A stretch of DNA of 64,000 nucleotides from Lentihominibacter butyricus (GCF_025567305.1 NZ_JAOQJP010000008.1:62001-126000); one strand, 5' to 3'; shown: positions 32,983 to 42,301, counted from the stretch's first letter. Notes: generated from the sequence alone by a model not told the origin. Made by a program: numbers and translations.

Positions 32983-34016
32983 TGGAAAAAACAGATCTTC
33001 TCGGGCTTACGGAAGAAGAGCTCATGGATCTTGCAAAGGCTGCGGGCGAGGCTCCGTTTCGGGGGAAACAGATCTTCAAGTGGCTTTCGCGAGGCGTCAG
33101 AGATTTTGACGACATGACGGATCTTTCCGTAAAGCTCAGGGAGAAATTGAAAGAGACAGCATGTATGAACGGGTTGGAGACGATAGATGTGCAGCATGAC
33201 AGGAAGGACGGGACCAGGAAATTCCTGTTCGGTCTTCAGGATGGCAACACGGTGGAAAGCGTATTCATGAAATACAGATACGGCAATTCGCTGTGCGTGT
33301 CATCACAGGTGGGCTGCAGGATGGGCTGCAGGTTCTGCGCATCTACGCTCGACGGTTTTGTCAGGAATCTGACTGCCGGGGAAATGCTCGAGCAGATCTT
33401 TGCGGCAGAAGCATCGACCGGAGAAAAGATCGATCACATCGTGGTCATGGGAATGGGGGAGCCTTTTGATAACTATGAGAATCTCAAAAGGTTTCTCCAT
33501 ATATTACACGCCAAGAACGGCAGGAACCTCAGCTACAGGAACATCACGGTATCCACAAGCGGCATCATTCCGGTGATAAGGCAGTTCGCCGAGGATTTCC
33601 CTCAGGTCAATCTGGCGATATCATTACACAGGCTGACAGATGAAGGCAGAAGTGCACTGATGCCTGTGAACAGAGCATATCCCGTCGACCGGCTGCTTGA
33701 GGCGGCAGGCGAATATGCGGAGAAGACGGGCCGCAGAGTCACGTTTGAGTACACCCTTATAAAGGGTGAGAACGATATGCCACGGGATATGGAGCTGATG
33801 AAGAAAAAGCTCAGAGGCATGCTCTGCCATGTGAATCTGATCCCGCTCAACAGAGTCGAGGAGACCGGGCTTCACGGAAGCAGCAGGAAACGTGCTGAGG
33901 AGATCGCGGAATGGCTCGGCGACAACGGCATTGCGGCGACCGTGCGCAGAGAAATGGGCGCTGACATAGACGGTGCGTGCGGACAGCTGAGACGAAAGGT
34001 GAAGCGAGATCAGTAG
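32982..34016 (+). CDS. rlmN: RlmN-like radical SAM 23S rRNA methyltransferase
   Basis: A 344-residue radical SAM enzyme. The cluster motif is Cys112-x3-Cys116-x2-Cys119 (VGCRMGCRFCAS), and the C-terminal catalytic Cys is 333 in DIDGACGQL. RlmN methylates C2 of A2503 in 23S rRNA and A37 in some tRNAs; the paralogue Cfr methylates C8. The overall pattern and the housekeeping neighbourhood favour RlmN, but Clostridia have several paralogues and the exact position cannot be proven here. The start overlaps the ileS stop (TAATG), so both are made from the T-box-controlled message. Confidence 0.87.
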   Translation: MEKTDLLGLTEEELMDLAKAAGEAPFRGKQIFKWLSRGVRDFDDMTDLSVKLREKLKETACMNGLETIDVQHDRKDGTRKFLFGLQDGNTVESVFMKYRYGNSLCVSSQVGCRMGCRFCASTLDGFVRNLTAGEMLEQIFAAEASTGEKIDHIVVMGMGEPFDNYENLKRFLHILHAKNGRNLSYRNITVSTSGIIPVIRQFAEDFPQVNLAISLHRLTDEGRSALMPVNRAYPVDRLLEAAGEYAEKTGRRVTFEYTLIKGENDMPRDMELMKKKLRGMLCHVNLIPLNRVEETGLHGSSRKRAEEIAEWLGDNGIAATVRREMGADIDGACGQLRRKVKRDQ

Positions 34017-34061
34017 AGTGAATGATTTGCGAATGTTCAGATTTTAATACTTGATTTGCAG

Positions 34062-34090
34062 TTGCTGAAAATGCGTACATGGTGTATAAT
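34062..34090 (+). promoter_or_regulatory. Promoter of the small P-loop protein gene
   Basis: TTGCTG (34062-34067), a 17-bp spacer and TATAAT (34085-34090). Confidence 0.78.
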
Positions 34091-34140
34091 TATAGCTAAC
34101 ATAAATTCGCATATAACAATATATCGAGGAGGGTAATATT

Positions 34141-34563
34141 ATGGTGAAATTACTTATAGGACATAAAGGTAGCGGTAAAACAGGACAGATGGTGCAGCTG
34201 GCAAACGACAGCGTTAAGGAAAGCAATGGAAGCATAATATTTATTAATAAAAACCACAGACTTACATACGAGCTGGCTCATGAGATCAGAGTCATCTGTA
34301 TGGAAGACTATGAAAACATCACTAACATTGATGAGTATATCGGTTTTGTATACGGTATCATCAGTTCAGATCACGACATCGAGACTATCTTCATCGACAG
34401 CATACTGAAGCATGCGGATGTTTCCCTCGGAGATCTTCCGGAGTTTATCGACAGACTCAAGGCTATATCGAAGCTGTTCGATCTTAACTTCGTAGTAAGC
34501 GTAAGCGCTGAAAAAGAAGAGATGATCGGTGTGAACTTTGACGGATGCGAGATCCTGAACTAA
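34141..34563 (+). CDS. Small P-loop ATPase of unknown role
   Basis: A 140-residue protein with Walker A GHKGSGKT at residues 7-14 and a probable Walker B in ETIFIDSIL (about 81-89). Proteins of this kind are found in Clostridia and sometimes labelled PilT-like, but the length is far below true PilT and no pilus genes are near. It forms a single-gene unit between its own promoter and a strong terminator. AGGAGGGTAAT precedes the ATG. The function is unknown. Confidence 0.75.
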   Translation: MVKLLIGHKGSGKTGQMVQLANDSVKESNGSIIFINKNHRLTYELAHEIRVICMEDYENITNIDEYIGFVYGIISSDHDIETIFIDSILKHADVSLGDLPEFIDRLKAISKLFDLNFVVSVSAEKEEMIGVNFDGCEILN

Positions 34564-34596
34564 TCAACCAGAAGAAAATAATAGCAGAAAATATCA

Positions 34597-34624
34597 AAAG
34601 GCGGTGAATTCACCGCCTTTTTTA
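34597..34624. terminator. Perfect 24-bp palindromic terminator
   Basis: AAAGGCGGTGAA and its exact complement form a loop-poor stem at 34597-34620 with T after and A before, so it can work on both strands. Confidence 0.9.
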
Positions 34625-34648
34625 AGGATTTTTAAGGACGTGAATTTA

Positions 34649-35551
34649 ATGAAAAAAGCATATATCTGTGTAATACTTACGGCATTTCTGTTCGGTACGA
34701 TGGAAGTCGCGTGCAAACTGGCGGGCAGCCAGCTGGACCCTTTCCAGCTGACATTCCTGAGATTTGCGATAGGAGGACTGATACTGCTGCCGTTTGCATT
34801 GGCGGAGCTGAAGAAAAACAACGTCAAGCTTACTGCAAAGGACTTTCTCAGACTTGCAGGTGTGGGGATCCTCGGTATCCCTGTGAGCATGGTGTTTTTC
34901 CAGCTTGGCATCATGAATTCCAATGCGGCGACAGCCTCGGTACTGATATGTATAAATCCGTGGTTCACGATGATATTTGCACATTTCTTTGCAAACGAGA
35001 AAATGAATAAAAACAAGATGATCGTGCTGGCGGTAGGACTTGTAGGGCTTATCTTCATGATAAAGCCATGGAACATACAGGAGGGCAATACGGTCATCGG
35101 TATAATATACATGCTGCTCGCAGCTGTATTCTTCGGGGCATACACTGTTGCCGGAAAAGTAAGCGTGCAGAAAATGGGAATAATGGCCCAGACAAGCATA
35201 AGCTTCATACTGGGATCACTTATACTGCTTATAATAATACTGATAACGGGAAGACCGGTAGTGGCCGGAGTTGCAGACAATATAGCGCTGGTGCTTTATG
35301 TAGGCATATTCGTAACAGGACTGGGATATTTTTTCTACTTTATGGCAATAAAAGCTTCGGATGCTTCAACAGGTTCGCTGGCATTTTTCCTGAAGCCGGC
35401 TATAGCGCCACTAATGGCAGTGATCTTCCTGAAAGAGACGATACTGTGGAATACATACGTAGGTATAGGATGCATACTGCTCGCATCGTATATCAATATA
35501 AGATATCAGAGGAAAGAAAATGAAATCAGAAAGACGCCTGAAGCTCAGTGA
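34649..35551 (+). CDS. EamA/DMT-family transporter
   Basis: A 300-residue membrane protein with about ten helices in two EamA repeats (first FGTMEVACKLAGSQLDPFQL, second VFFGAYTVAGKVSVQK). The DMT superfamily exports or exchanges amino acids and other metabolites; the substrate is not evident. ATG 34649 is 8 bp behind AAGGACG. The end overlaps the Nudix gene by 32 bp, so the two are co-expressed. Confidence 0.88.
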   Translation: MKKAYICVILTAFLFGTMEVACKLAGSQLDPFQLTFLRFAIGGLILLPFALAELKKNNVKLTAKDFLRLAGVGILGIPVSMVFFQLGIMNSNAATASVLICINPWFTMIFAHFFANEKMNKNKMIVLAVGLVGLIFMIKPWNIQEGNTVIGIIYMLLAAVFFGAYTVAGKVSVQKMGIMAQTSISFILGSLILLIIILITGRPVVAGVADNIALVLYVGIFVTGLGYFFYFMAIKASDASTGSLAFFLKPAIAPLMAVIFLKETILWNTYVGIGCILLASYINIRYQRKENEIRKTPEAQ

Positions 35552-36194
35552 CGTGGAGCGCATTTTTGAAAACAGGGAATACGGCAGCGAAGAGTTCTTT
35601 AAGTTTTTTTCAGTACTCGTACCGGTGGTGAAGTGCAGCGACGGACTTTATCTTCTCTATGAAAATAGGGCGAGACATATGAAAAGACAGCCGGGAGAGA
35701 TATGCTTCCCGGGAGGCGAGCTGGAACCCGGAGAAACGACTGAAACGTGCGCTTTGCGCGAGACGCGGGAGGAGATCGGTATCAGTGAGGAGCAGATAAA
35801 GATCGTATGCCAGCTGGATACGATATACACATACAGCAATTTTGCAATGTACTGTTATCTTGGTATAATAGAGGAAAGCGCACTCGCGTCGATGGAGCTG
35901 AACAGCGATGAAGTCGAGGAGACTTTTCTCGTTCCGGTGGAGTGGCTGATGGAGAACGATCCGCGCGTGTACTGGACTGAGATCGTGCCGCAGCCGCCTG
36001 AGGATTTTCCGTACGATGAAGTCACGGGAGGAGCTCCATACAAGTGGAGGAACGGCCGGGCGCCGGTGCCGGTGTATGACGAGCTTGACGGAAATGTGAT
36101 ATGGGGACTCACAGCCAGGATCACGAAGCGATTAATCGATGCGCTGAAGGGCGGCCTCTGTGAAAATGACCGGCAGGCACAGACTGAAGAATAA
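35520..36194 (+). CDS. CoA-pyrophosphatase-like Nudix hydrolase
   Basis: A 224-residue Nudix enzyme. The Nudix box is GGELEPGETTETCALRETRE followed by EIGI, with all catalytic Glu present. The preceding MKRQPGEICFPG matches the UPF0035-type extension found in CoA diphosphatases such as NudL. It would hydrolyse CoA or derivatives to phosphopantetheine and adenosine 3',5'-bisphosphate. The start lies inside the DMT gene. A hairpin TCCGTGTG/CACACGGA follows at about 36220-36245 without a T run. Confidence 0.85.
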   Translation: MKSERRLKLSDVERIFENREYGSEEFFKFFSVLVPVVKCSDGLYLLYENRARHMKRQPGEICFPGGELEPGETTETCALRETREEIGISEEQIKIVCQLDTIYTYSNFAMYCYLGIIEESALASMELNSDEVEETFLVPVEWLMENDPRVYWTEIVPQPPEDFPYDEVTGGAPYKWRNGRAPVPVYDELDGNVIWGLTARITKRLIDALKGGLCENDRQAQTEE

Positions 36195-36287
36195 GAATGT
36201 GGAATGGGTGAGAATGTGAAGTCCGTGTGAGGCATATGCACACGGATCAGGCAGATTATCGTAATTTGATGATATGGAGGAAGTAAT

Positions 36288-37091
36288 ATGTTCAGGATCG
36301 GATTGTGTCAGATGAAAGGTTCGTTTGACAAGACAGAGAGCATGAAAACTGCAGAAAGATTCGTTAGAGAAGCAGCGGAGAACGGAGCTGAGATAATTTC
36401 ACTTCCGGAGATGTGGAACTGTCCGTACTCGAATGACTACTTCAGAGAGTACTCTGAACCGGCAGACGGCAGGACTGTAGAGTTCCTGTCAAAACTTGCA
36501 TCGGATCTGGGTATATATCTGGTGGGAGGTTCGATACCTGAGCTTGACGGAGGGAACGTCTACAACACTTCGTTTTCATTCGACAGGGCCGGCAACTTGA
36601 TCGGAAGACACAGAAAGGTCCATCTGTTCGATATAGACGTCGAGGGCGGCATCAGATTCATGGAGTCGGATACGCTTACTGCGGGAAAGGACATGACCGT
36701 CATCGACACGGAATTCTGCAAGGTAGGCGTAGCGATCTGCTACGACGTGAGATTCCCTGAATGGTTCAGGAAGATGACACTTGCGGGAGCTGAGCTGATG
36801 ATCCTCCCGGCAGCATTCAATCTTACGACGGGACCTGCGCACTGGGACATCACGATGAGAGCCAGAGCGCTTGACAACCAGGTGTATTTCGCGGCAAATT
36901 CACCTGCGAGGGATGAAAACGGACCTTATCAGGCCTACGGCGGCTCGTGTATAGCTGATCCGTGGGGCCAGTTCATAGCGCATGCCGATGAAAAGGAATG
37001 CATCGTTTATGGGGATATAGATCTTGAGCGTGTCGGAGCTGTCAGGCAGCAGCTGCCGCTTCTCAGGCACAGGAGAGAGGAACTTTACTAG
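36288..37091 (+). CDS. Nitrilase-superfamily carbon-nitrogen hydrolase (omega-amidase-like)
   Basis: A 267-residue enzyme with the Glu-Lys-Cys triad: Glu41 (LPEMWNC), Lys near 112 (RKVHLFD) and Cys near 152 (AICYDVRFPEW). The order and FDIDVEGGIRFMESDTLTAG are typical of the Nit2/omega-amidase group, which removes the amide of alpha-ketoglutaramate or similar compounds. It might repair deaminated metabolites. GGAGGAAG precedes the ATG. The BMP lipoprotein gene follows after 10 bp. Confidence 0.87.
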   Translation: MFRIGLCQMKGSFDKTESMKTAERFVREAAENGAEIISLPEMWNCPYSNDYFREYSEPADGRTVEFLSKLASDLGIYLVGGSIPELDGGNVYNTSFSFDRAGNLIGRHRKVHLFDIDVEGGIRFMESDTLTAGKDMTVIDTEFCKVGVAICYDVRFPEWFRKMTLAGAELMILPAAFNLTTGPAHWDITMRARALDNQVYFAANSPARDENGPYQAYGGSCIADPWGQFIAHADEKECIVYGDIDLERVGAVRQQLPLLRHRREELY

Positions 37092-37101
37092 GAGGGATCG
37101 G

Positions 37102-38181
37102 ATGATGAAAAAGATAATGATGCTACTGTCAGCTGTACTGATGATGCTCACGGTAGCCGGATGCGGAGCACCTGAAGCCGAACAGCCGGAGGATCAGGTG
37201 AGCTACGAGATCGCGATGGTGACAGATGCCGATATGATAATGGACGGCGGATACAGCCAGGTGGCGTGGACGGCGATAAGTGAGTTCGGAGCGGACAAGG
37301 GCGTGTCGCACAAGTATTACAAAGCGCCGGAGGCTTCAGATGAAGCTTACATGGAGACGATAGACAATGCAGTGGAAAAGGGCGCGAAGCTGATAATAGC
37401 GGACGGATCTTCATTTGCGGACGTTGTCTGCAGTGCACAGAAAGAATATAAGGATGTAAAATTCATACTGATAGATTCGGAACCGGTGGACAAGGAGTCG
37501 GGGAAGACTGATATCGGAGATAATACAGCGGTAGTGATGTTCGCATCCGAACAGGCAGGCTATCTTGCCGGATACAGCGCTGTAAAAGACGGAAAGACGC
37601 AGCTGGGCTTTATCGGCGATGAGAAAAAGTCTGTAGTGATGGATTACGGTTACGGATTCCTGCAGGGTGCTGATGCGGCAGCCAAGGAAACAGGCGCTGC
37701 AGTATCTGTGAATTACCGCTACTGCACTTCGGATGATACGAGAGAGTCTATACTGAGCACGGCTTCGGAATGGTACGGGGCAGGCACGGAAGTGATATTC
37801 GCATGCGGCGAAACGGTAGAGCAGCCTGTGATAGAAGCTGCAGAGCTTACGGACAGGAAGGTGATCGCGGCTGAAACTGACAAGAGTGAAATGTCAGATA
37901 CGGTGATGACATCTGCTGTAAAGGATATAGACGGCGTGCTTGAAGAATTGCTCAAGCAGTACAGACGAGACAAGTTCCCGGGCGGCGAAGTCCAGACATA
38001 TAATGCTGAGAATGACGGGATATGGCTGGAAATGAGCAACGGCAGATTTGCAGCATTTTCAGAATCCGATTACAACAGTGTGCTCGATACGATAAAGGAC
38101 GGCAATGTGACTGTAAAGGCTCACAGCAGCGGAGATATCGCTTCGCTCGGGCTTTCGAAAGTCACAGTGACAGAGAAATAG
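37102..38181 (+). CDS. BMP/PnrA-family substrate-binding lipoprotein
   Basis: A 359-residue exported lipoprotein. The signal peptide (KKIMMLLSAVLMMLTVAGC) ends in a lipobox with Cys at about 22. The mature part is a two-lobe periplasmic-binding fold (YEIAMVTDADMIMDGGYSQV, then LIIADGSSFADVV and AGYLAGYSAVK). BMP proteins mostly bind nucleosides for ABC transport, but no permease or ATPase gene is near, so the partner is elsewhere or it acts as a sensor. ATG 37102 or 37105 follows GGAGGG. Confidence 0.88.
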   Translation: MMKKIMMLLSAVLMMLTVAGCGAPEAEQPEDQVSYEIAMVTDADMIMDGGYSQVAWTAISEFGADKGVSHKYYKAPEASDEAYMETIDNAVEKGAKLIIADGSSFADVVCSAQKEYKDVKFILIDSEPVDKESGKTDIGDNTAVVMFASEQAGYLAGYSAVKDGKTQLGFIGDEKKSVVMDYGYGFLQGADAAAKETGAAVSVNYRYCTSDDTRESILSTASEWYGAGTEVIFACGETVEQPVIEAAELTDRKVIAAETDKSEMSDTVMTSAVKDIDGVLEELLKQYRRDKFPGGEVQTYNAENDGIWLEMSNGRFAAFSESDYNSVLDTIKDGNVTVKAHSSGDIASLGLSKVTVTEK

Positions 38182-38214
38182 CGGGAGAAAAACTACAATT
38201 ATTTGATGAGATGC

Positions 38215-38286
38215 AAAAAGCGCCTCTTCAGGATATCGCTGACGAATATCAGCGCACAGATCCTGAGGCGGCGCTTTTTTGTGCGT
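38215..38286 (+). terminator. Large two-part hairpin terminator after the BMP gene
   Basis: AAAAAGCGCC...TCAGGAT (38215-38233) pairs with ATCCTGA...GGCGCTTTTTT (38260-38280). Inside it CGCTGA/TCAGCG forms a second hairpin. A T run follows. Confidence 0.85.
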
Positions 38287-38316
38287 GGATCATGCTGCGA
38301 AGACAGATAAAAGCAT

Positions 38317-38347
38317 CAAAAAACCCCGCATATATAGACATGCGGGG
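38317..38347 (-). terminator. Terminator of the citrate synthase gene
   Basis: CCCCGCAT (38324-38331) with ATGCGGGG (38340-38347). An A run at 38318-38323 becomes the U run on the minus strand. Confidence 0.9.
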
Positions 38348-38362
38348 CATGATCGATAAAAA

Positions 38363-39829
38363 TTATTTTTTAATCGGCAGGGTAGATGATGTCCTGTCCT
38401 TGATATTGATGTATTCGCGCGGCTGCTGTACCGAGTTGTAAGCAGGTCGCATCAGCTTTCCTCCGGCAACGAGTTCCTCTATCCTGTGTGCGCACCAGCC
38501 TGAAAGCCTTGCTGTAGCGAACAGCGGCGTGGCGATGGTAACAGGTATATCAAGCGCATCGTATACGAAGCCTGAATAAAGATCCACGTTGGCAGGCATA
38601 GGCTTTTCGATGCCTGTAACTTCTGCGTAGAGCTGCGGCGTGCGTCGTTCGATGTAATCACACAGCAGGAAATCGTCTACGAGATTCTTGTTCTCTGCGA
38701 GCTTCTTGGACATCGACTTGAGAAGCTTTGCTCTCGGATCGGACAGTGTGTATATCGCATGTCCCATACCGTATACGAGACCGGTCTTGTCGTTTGCTTC
38801 CTTTTTGAGGATCTTGACGAGATAGTCGTCGAGCTTGCCTCTGTTGTTGAAGTCAGGAACGTGAGCCTTTATATCAGCGATCATGTTGATCACGGCTATA
38901 TTGGCTCCGCCGTGTTTAGGACCTTTCAGCGAGCCAATGGCAGCTGAGATGGCGGAATATGTATCGGTGCCGGTCGACGAGATCAGATGCGTCGTGAATG
39001 ACGAGTTGTTTCCGCCGCCGTGCTCCGCATGCAGTATCATGGAAAGATCCAGCAGTTTCGCTTCTATATCCATGTATTCTCCCATAGGTCTGATCATCCT
39101 GAGGATGTTTTCCGAAGTGGAAAGCTCAGGTATAGGGTTATGCAGATGAAGGCTCATGTTGTCGTAGAATGAAGCCTTTGCCTGATATGCATAAGCGATC
39201 AGCGCCGGGAAATATCCGATCAGATTTATCGACTGGCGAAGTACGTTAGGGATCGATGTGTCGTCCGGATTGTCATCGTAGCAGTACAGTGCCAGTACGC
39301 TTCGCGCCAGCTTGTTCATGATGTTGTTTGACGGTGCTGTCAGTATCATGTCACGTGCGAAGCCGTTAGGCAGTTCGCGCTTGGCACCGAGCATTTTTTT
39401 GAAAGCTTCAAGTTCAGATCTGCTCGGGAGCGTTCCGAATATCAGCAAGAAAGTGATTTCTTCGAAGCCGAAACGGTCTTCCTTTATGCAGTTTCCGACA
39501 ATATCTTCAATGTTGTAGCCCCTGTAAAAGAGCTTTCCGTCGACAGGGATCTTGTTGCCCGCAGAGTCCACTTCGTATCCGCGGACGTCTCCGATTTTGG
39601 TAAGACCCACCACGACTCCTGTTCCGTTGGAATTTCTCAAGCCTCGTTTTACGTTGTTTTTTATATAAAGATCAGATTCGATTTTATCGTTAGTTTCAAT
39701 GGTTTTAGCGCTATAATCGAGAAAATCCTGGACGAGTGTGGATTTGACAGTGTTTTTTATCTCCTCCTTCACCGCACTTTTTACGGTCTTTTTTATGTCG
39801 TGTCTTTTACTTTTGTTCCTGTTAAACAT
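38363..39829 (-). CDS. Citrate synthase
   Basis: A 488-residue enzyme that condenses acetyl-CoA and oxaloacetate to citrate, probably for glutamate synthesis in an anaerobe with a partial TCA cycle. Catalytic regions are visible: LHAEHGGGNNSSF (first His), GPKHGGAN (second His) and YSGFVYDALDIP (Asp). The N-terminus has about 60 additional basic residues (KRHDIKKTVKSAVKEEIKNT), longer than most bacterial enzymes but seen in some Clostridial ones. AAGGAGG is 6 bp before the start. Its own promoter and terminator make it monocistronic. Confidence 0.93.
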   Translation of the reverse strand: MFNRNKSKRHDIKKTVKSAVKEEIKNTVKSTLVQDFLDYSAKTIETNDKIESDLYIKNNVKRGLRNSNGTGVVVGLTKIGDVRGYEVDSAGNKIPVDGKLFYRGYNIEDIVGNCIKEDRFGFEEITFLLIFGTLPSRSELEAFKKMLGAKRELPNGFARDMILTAPSNNIMNKLARSVLALYCYDDNPDDTSIPNVLRQSINLIGYFPALIAYAYQAKASFYDNMSLHLHNPIPELSTSENILRMIRPMGEYMDIEAKLLDLSMILHAEHGGGNNSSFTTHLISSTGTDTYSAISAAIGSLKGPKHGGANIAVINMIADIKAHVPDFNNRGKLDDYLVKILKKEANDKTGLVYGMGHAIYTLSDPRAKLLKSMSKKLAENKNLVDDFLLCDYIERRTPQLYAEVTGIEKPMPANVDLYSGFVYDALDIPVTIATPLFATARLSGWCAHRIEELVAGGKLMRPAYNSVQQPREYINIKDRTSSTLPIKK

Positions 39830-39865
39830 TCAAGACCTCCTTATAATTAATACTTTACAGACTAG

Positions 39866-39894
39866 AGTATAACACATCAGAACACTAAAGTAAA
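39866..39894 (-). promoter_or_regulatory. Promoter of the citrate synthase gene
   Basis: On the minus strand TTTACT (39889-39894), a 17-bp spacer and TATACT (39866-39871). Confidence 0.78.
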
Positions 39895-39963
39895 TTACAT
39901 AAATATGGCATGAAAGCCTATTTTATGCCGACCGCAAAATAGTACATGCAAACAGCTAGAAAA

Positions 39964-39977
39964 TGTACACATGTACA
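39964..39977. promoter_or_regulatory. Palindrome upstream of citrate synthase
   Basis: TGTACACATGTACA, followed by a partly repeating CGCGTACAC. It is 70 bp upstream of the -35 box. It could be a regulator site; the regulator is unknown. Confidence 0.45.
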
Positions 39978-40008
39978 CGCGTACACTGGTATATTTGTAT
40001 ACAATCGG

Positions 40009-41451
40009 TTAAAACGGGTCGATAGCACCTGTAAACAGCAGTATCAGTGAAAGTATGGCAAGTGCGGTTATGATATAGGCTATGTTTTTTTCATAGCGTC
40101 TGAATACGAAGAGATCCTTTTCGCGGCGGCCTTTCATATAGACCAGTATGCCGGGGGCGTAAAGTATGCTGGTGATCAGCACCTGGACCATGCCGGAGGA
40201 TACGATCATCCATATGCCGTACAGCGTGCCCATAAGAGCGAAGATCCTTTCCCTTACCAGAGCCCCGCCGTCGATAGAGCTGCGTATGCCGGCGCTGAAC
40301 GTGAGCTTTGCATAATAAAGCGCACTCAGCAGATAAGGAAGCATTATCATAGAAGCTCCTATTGTATAAAACGCCAGATATGATGATTCGTTCAGCAGCA
40401 CGATGAGGAGGAATATCTGGATCAGGATATTCGTTATTATCAGCGATACTGCGGGAGAGCCGTTTTTGTTGCTTTTGCCGAAGGCTCTGGTGAAGACGCC
40501 CTGCTTGGCGGCTTCGTAGGGACATTCGGCTGCGATTATCGTCCAGCCGAGCAGTGCTCCGGCGATGGAAACGATAACCCCGATGTTTACGATAGTGGCG
40601 CCCCATGGACCTACGGCGGCTTCGAGTATATGAGCCATCTGAGGATTGTCGAGGCGTGCGAGCTCTTCTGCAGGCAGCACTCCCATACTGAGGACTGCAA
40701 CGATCACGTAAAGAGCGAGAAGCCCCAGGAATCCCGTAAGTGAAGCTTTTCCGACATCATCCGGCTTCTTTGCACGGGCAGACAGCACGACTGCTCCCTC
40801 GACGCCGATGAAGGCCCATACGGTCGACGAGGTGGTGGCCATGATCTGTGAATTGAGCGAAAGTGTGCCGTTGCCCCAGAAGTTGTCAAAGAATATTTCC
40901 GGGTCGAATTTTGAAGCGAGCGGAACCGCTGCGATGAATACGAAGATAGGTATCAGTTTACATATCGTCGCGACTGTGGTGACGAGCGTGGCCTGCTTTA
41001 CTCCGCGGAGGACCAGTGCAACAATCATCCATACGAGCACGGAGCCGCATATCACGGATACCGTATTCGTGCCCTTTGCAAACACAGGGAAGAAATAACC
41101 CAGGGAACCGAAGAGCAGAGTGATATAAGAAACGTTGGAGATCAGCGCGCTCATCCAGTAGCCCCATGCCGAATTGAAGCCGACGAATTCGCCGAACCCT
41201 TCCTTGGCGTAGCTGTAGATGCCGTTTGTCAGTTCGGGTCTGATAGTGTTCAGGCCGAAGAACGATCTCATCAGTGTGTACATCCCTATGCCGCATATGC
41301 TCCATCCTATGAGCACGCTGCCTGTGTGGGCTCCGTTCGACGCCATGTCTCCGGCTATCGTGAAGATCCCGGCGCCTATTGTCGAGCCGATTATCATGGC
41401 GGTCAGTCCGCCGAACCCCAGCTGGTGCGTTTTATCCTGTTTGTTCTCCAT
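40009..41451 (-). CDS. APC-family basic amino acid/polyamine antiporter (ArcD-like)
   Basis: A 480-residue membrane protein with 12-13 helices. The N-terminal GFGGLTAMIIGSTIGAGIFT is the APC signature; EGAVVLSARAKKPDDVGKAS and WTIIAAECPYEAAKQGVF are typical of arginine/ornithine and lysine antiporters. It likely exchanges a basic amino acid for its breakdown product. The start ATG at 41451 follows AAGGAG by 6 bp; the frame is open 48 bp further upstream but lacks a site there. The Crp/Fnr gene lies directly upstream on the same strand. Confidence 0.9.
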   Translation of the reverse strand: MENKQDKTHQLGFGGLTAMIIGSTIGAGIFTIAGDMASNGAHTGSVLIGWSICGIGMYTLMRSFFGLNTIRPELTNGIYSYAKEGFGEFVGFNSAWGYWMSALISNVSYITLLFGSLGYFFPVFAKGTNTVSVICGSVLVWMIVALVLRGVKQATLVTTVATICKLIPIFVFIAAVPLASKFDPEIFFDNFWGNGTLSLNSQIMATTSSTVWAFIGVEGAVVLSARAKKPDDVGKASLTGFLGLLALYVIVAVLSMGVLPAEELARLDNPQMAHILEAAVGPWGATIVNIGVIVSIAGALLGWTIIAAECPYEAAKQGVFTRAFGKSNKNGSPAVSLIITNILIQIFLLIVLLNESSYLAFYTIGASMIMLPYLLSALYYAKLTFSAGIRSSIDGGALVRERIFALMGTLYGIWMIVSSGMVQVLITSILYAPGILVYMKGRREKDLFVFRRYEKNIAYIITALAILSLILLFTGAIDPF

Positions 41452-41499
41452 AAAAAACTCCTTACAGATGTCCGAGCTGCTGCGAATATGCCCGGACAT

Positions 41500-41514
41500 G
41501 ATATTTTGAATATC
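41500..41514. promoter_or_regulatory. Candidate operator between the Crp-like and antiporter genes
   Basis: GATATT-TTG-AATATC, a perfect palindrome, with a second pair TGTCCG/CGGACA at 41470-41498. It is about 50 bp upstream of the antiporter start and is a possible site for the neighbouring Crp/Fnr protein. Confidence 0.45.
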
Positions 41515-41576
41515 GTCTAATAAGGAGTATTTCCTGAAAAGCTGAAAAAAATTAGTGCTTGTATGATCATTGGGTT

Positions 41577-42251
41577 TTATTCCAGAAGGCGGAACGTGTT
41601 CCTGCTGAAATCTATGATACCGTCTTCTTTCATATTGTTGAGCTCTCGTGTCAGCGCGCTTCTGTCCACGTTCAGGTAGCTGGCGAGCTCGACCCTGCCG
41701 AGAGGGATCACAAACGCGTCGTTTTCATCACCGGAGCCGGACTCCTGAGCTTGAACGGAGAGATATGCCAGGATCTTCTTGCGAAGCGTCTTCTGAGACA
41801 CGATGGCGAGCTTTTCCATGAGCTGTTTGTTTTTTTCGGCGATCAGCGATACCATGTTTTCGATTATCCTGTGGTGGAAAACGCAGGAAAGCGTACAGGT
41901 GTGCATTATCCTGTAGAACGGTATGGAAAGGAGCCGCGTGTTTTTTGCAGAGCGGAATGACACGGAAGCCACAGGGTCGCTCGAGCCTGCGAATGTCTCT
42001 CCGAAAAGCTGGTTTTCGCCTATCACTGAAAGGATCGTTTCGTTTCCCCATATATCGAGCTTGAGCATGTGCACGGTGCCGGAGAGCACGACATGGATCC
42101 ATTTCATCTCATCAGCCTCAAGAGAAATGAACTGACCTTTGTCATACGTTTTGATCTGGCCGCCGATGCATGACATCATGCCGGGAAGATCGCTCTCTTT
42201 GATCCCGTGGAAAAGATCGAGTTTTTTTATTTCGTTGATATCGCAGTTCAT
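41577..42251 (-). CDS. Crp/Fnr-family transcriptional regulator
   Basis: A 224-residue protein: an N-terminal cyclic-nucleotide-type beta barrel (IKTYDKGQFISLEADEMKWI, then GENQLFGETFAG), a long dimer helix and a C-terminal winged HTH (LGRVELASYLNVDRSALTRE). No Cys cluster typical of iron-sulfur FNR is present at the N-terminus, so it may sense a small ligand or haem. ATG 42251 follows AGAGGTGA; open frame upstream runs through the divergent promoter region. It probably controls the antiporter gene, the divergent flavoprotein gene, or both. Confidence 0.9.
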   Translation of the reverse strand: MNCDINEIKKLDLFHGIKESDLPGMMSCIGGQIKTYDKGQFISLEADEMKWIHVVLSGTVHMLKLDIWGNETILSVIGENQLFGETFAGSSDPVASVSFRSAKNTRLLSIPFYRIMHTCTLSCVFHHRIIENMVSLIAEKNKQLMEKLAIVSQKTLRKKILAYLSVQAQESGSGDENDAFVIPLGRVELASYLNVDRSALTRELNNMKEDGIIDFSRNTFRLLE

Positions 42252-42283
42252 ATGATCACCTCTGTACATTAGTATCTGATTGT

Positions 42284-42301
42284 GCTGCATGCATATGCAG
42301 C
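42284..42301. promoter_or_regulatory. Palindrome in the divergent Crp/flavoprotein control region
   Basis: GCTGCAT-GCAT-ATGCAGC, 33 bp upstream of the Crp-like start codon. A candidate regulator site. Confidence 0.5.

Noticed and set aside
32982..34016. Cfr-type resistance methylase
   Set aside because: It has the radical SAM and Cys motifs shared by RlmN and Cfr, but lies in a housekeeping context with ileS and reads more like RlmN.
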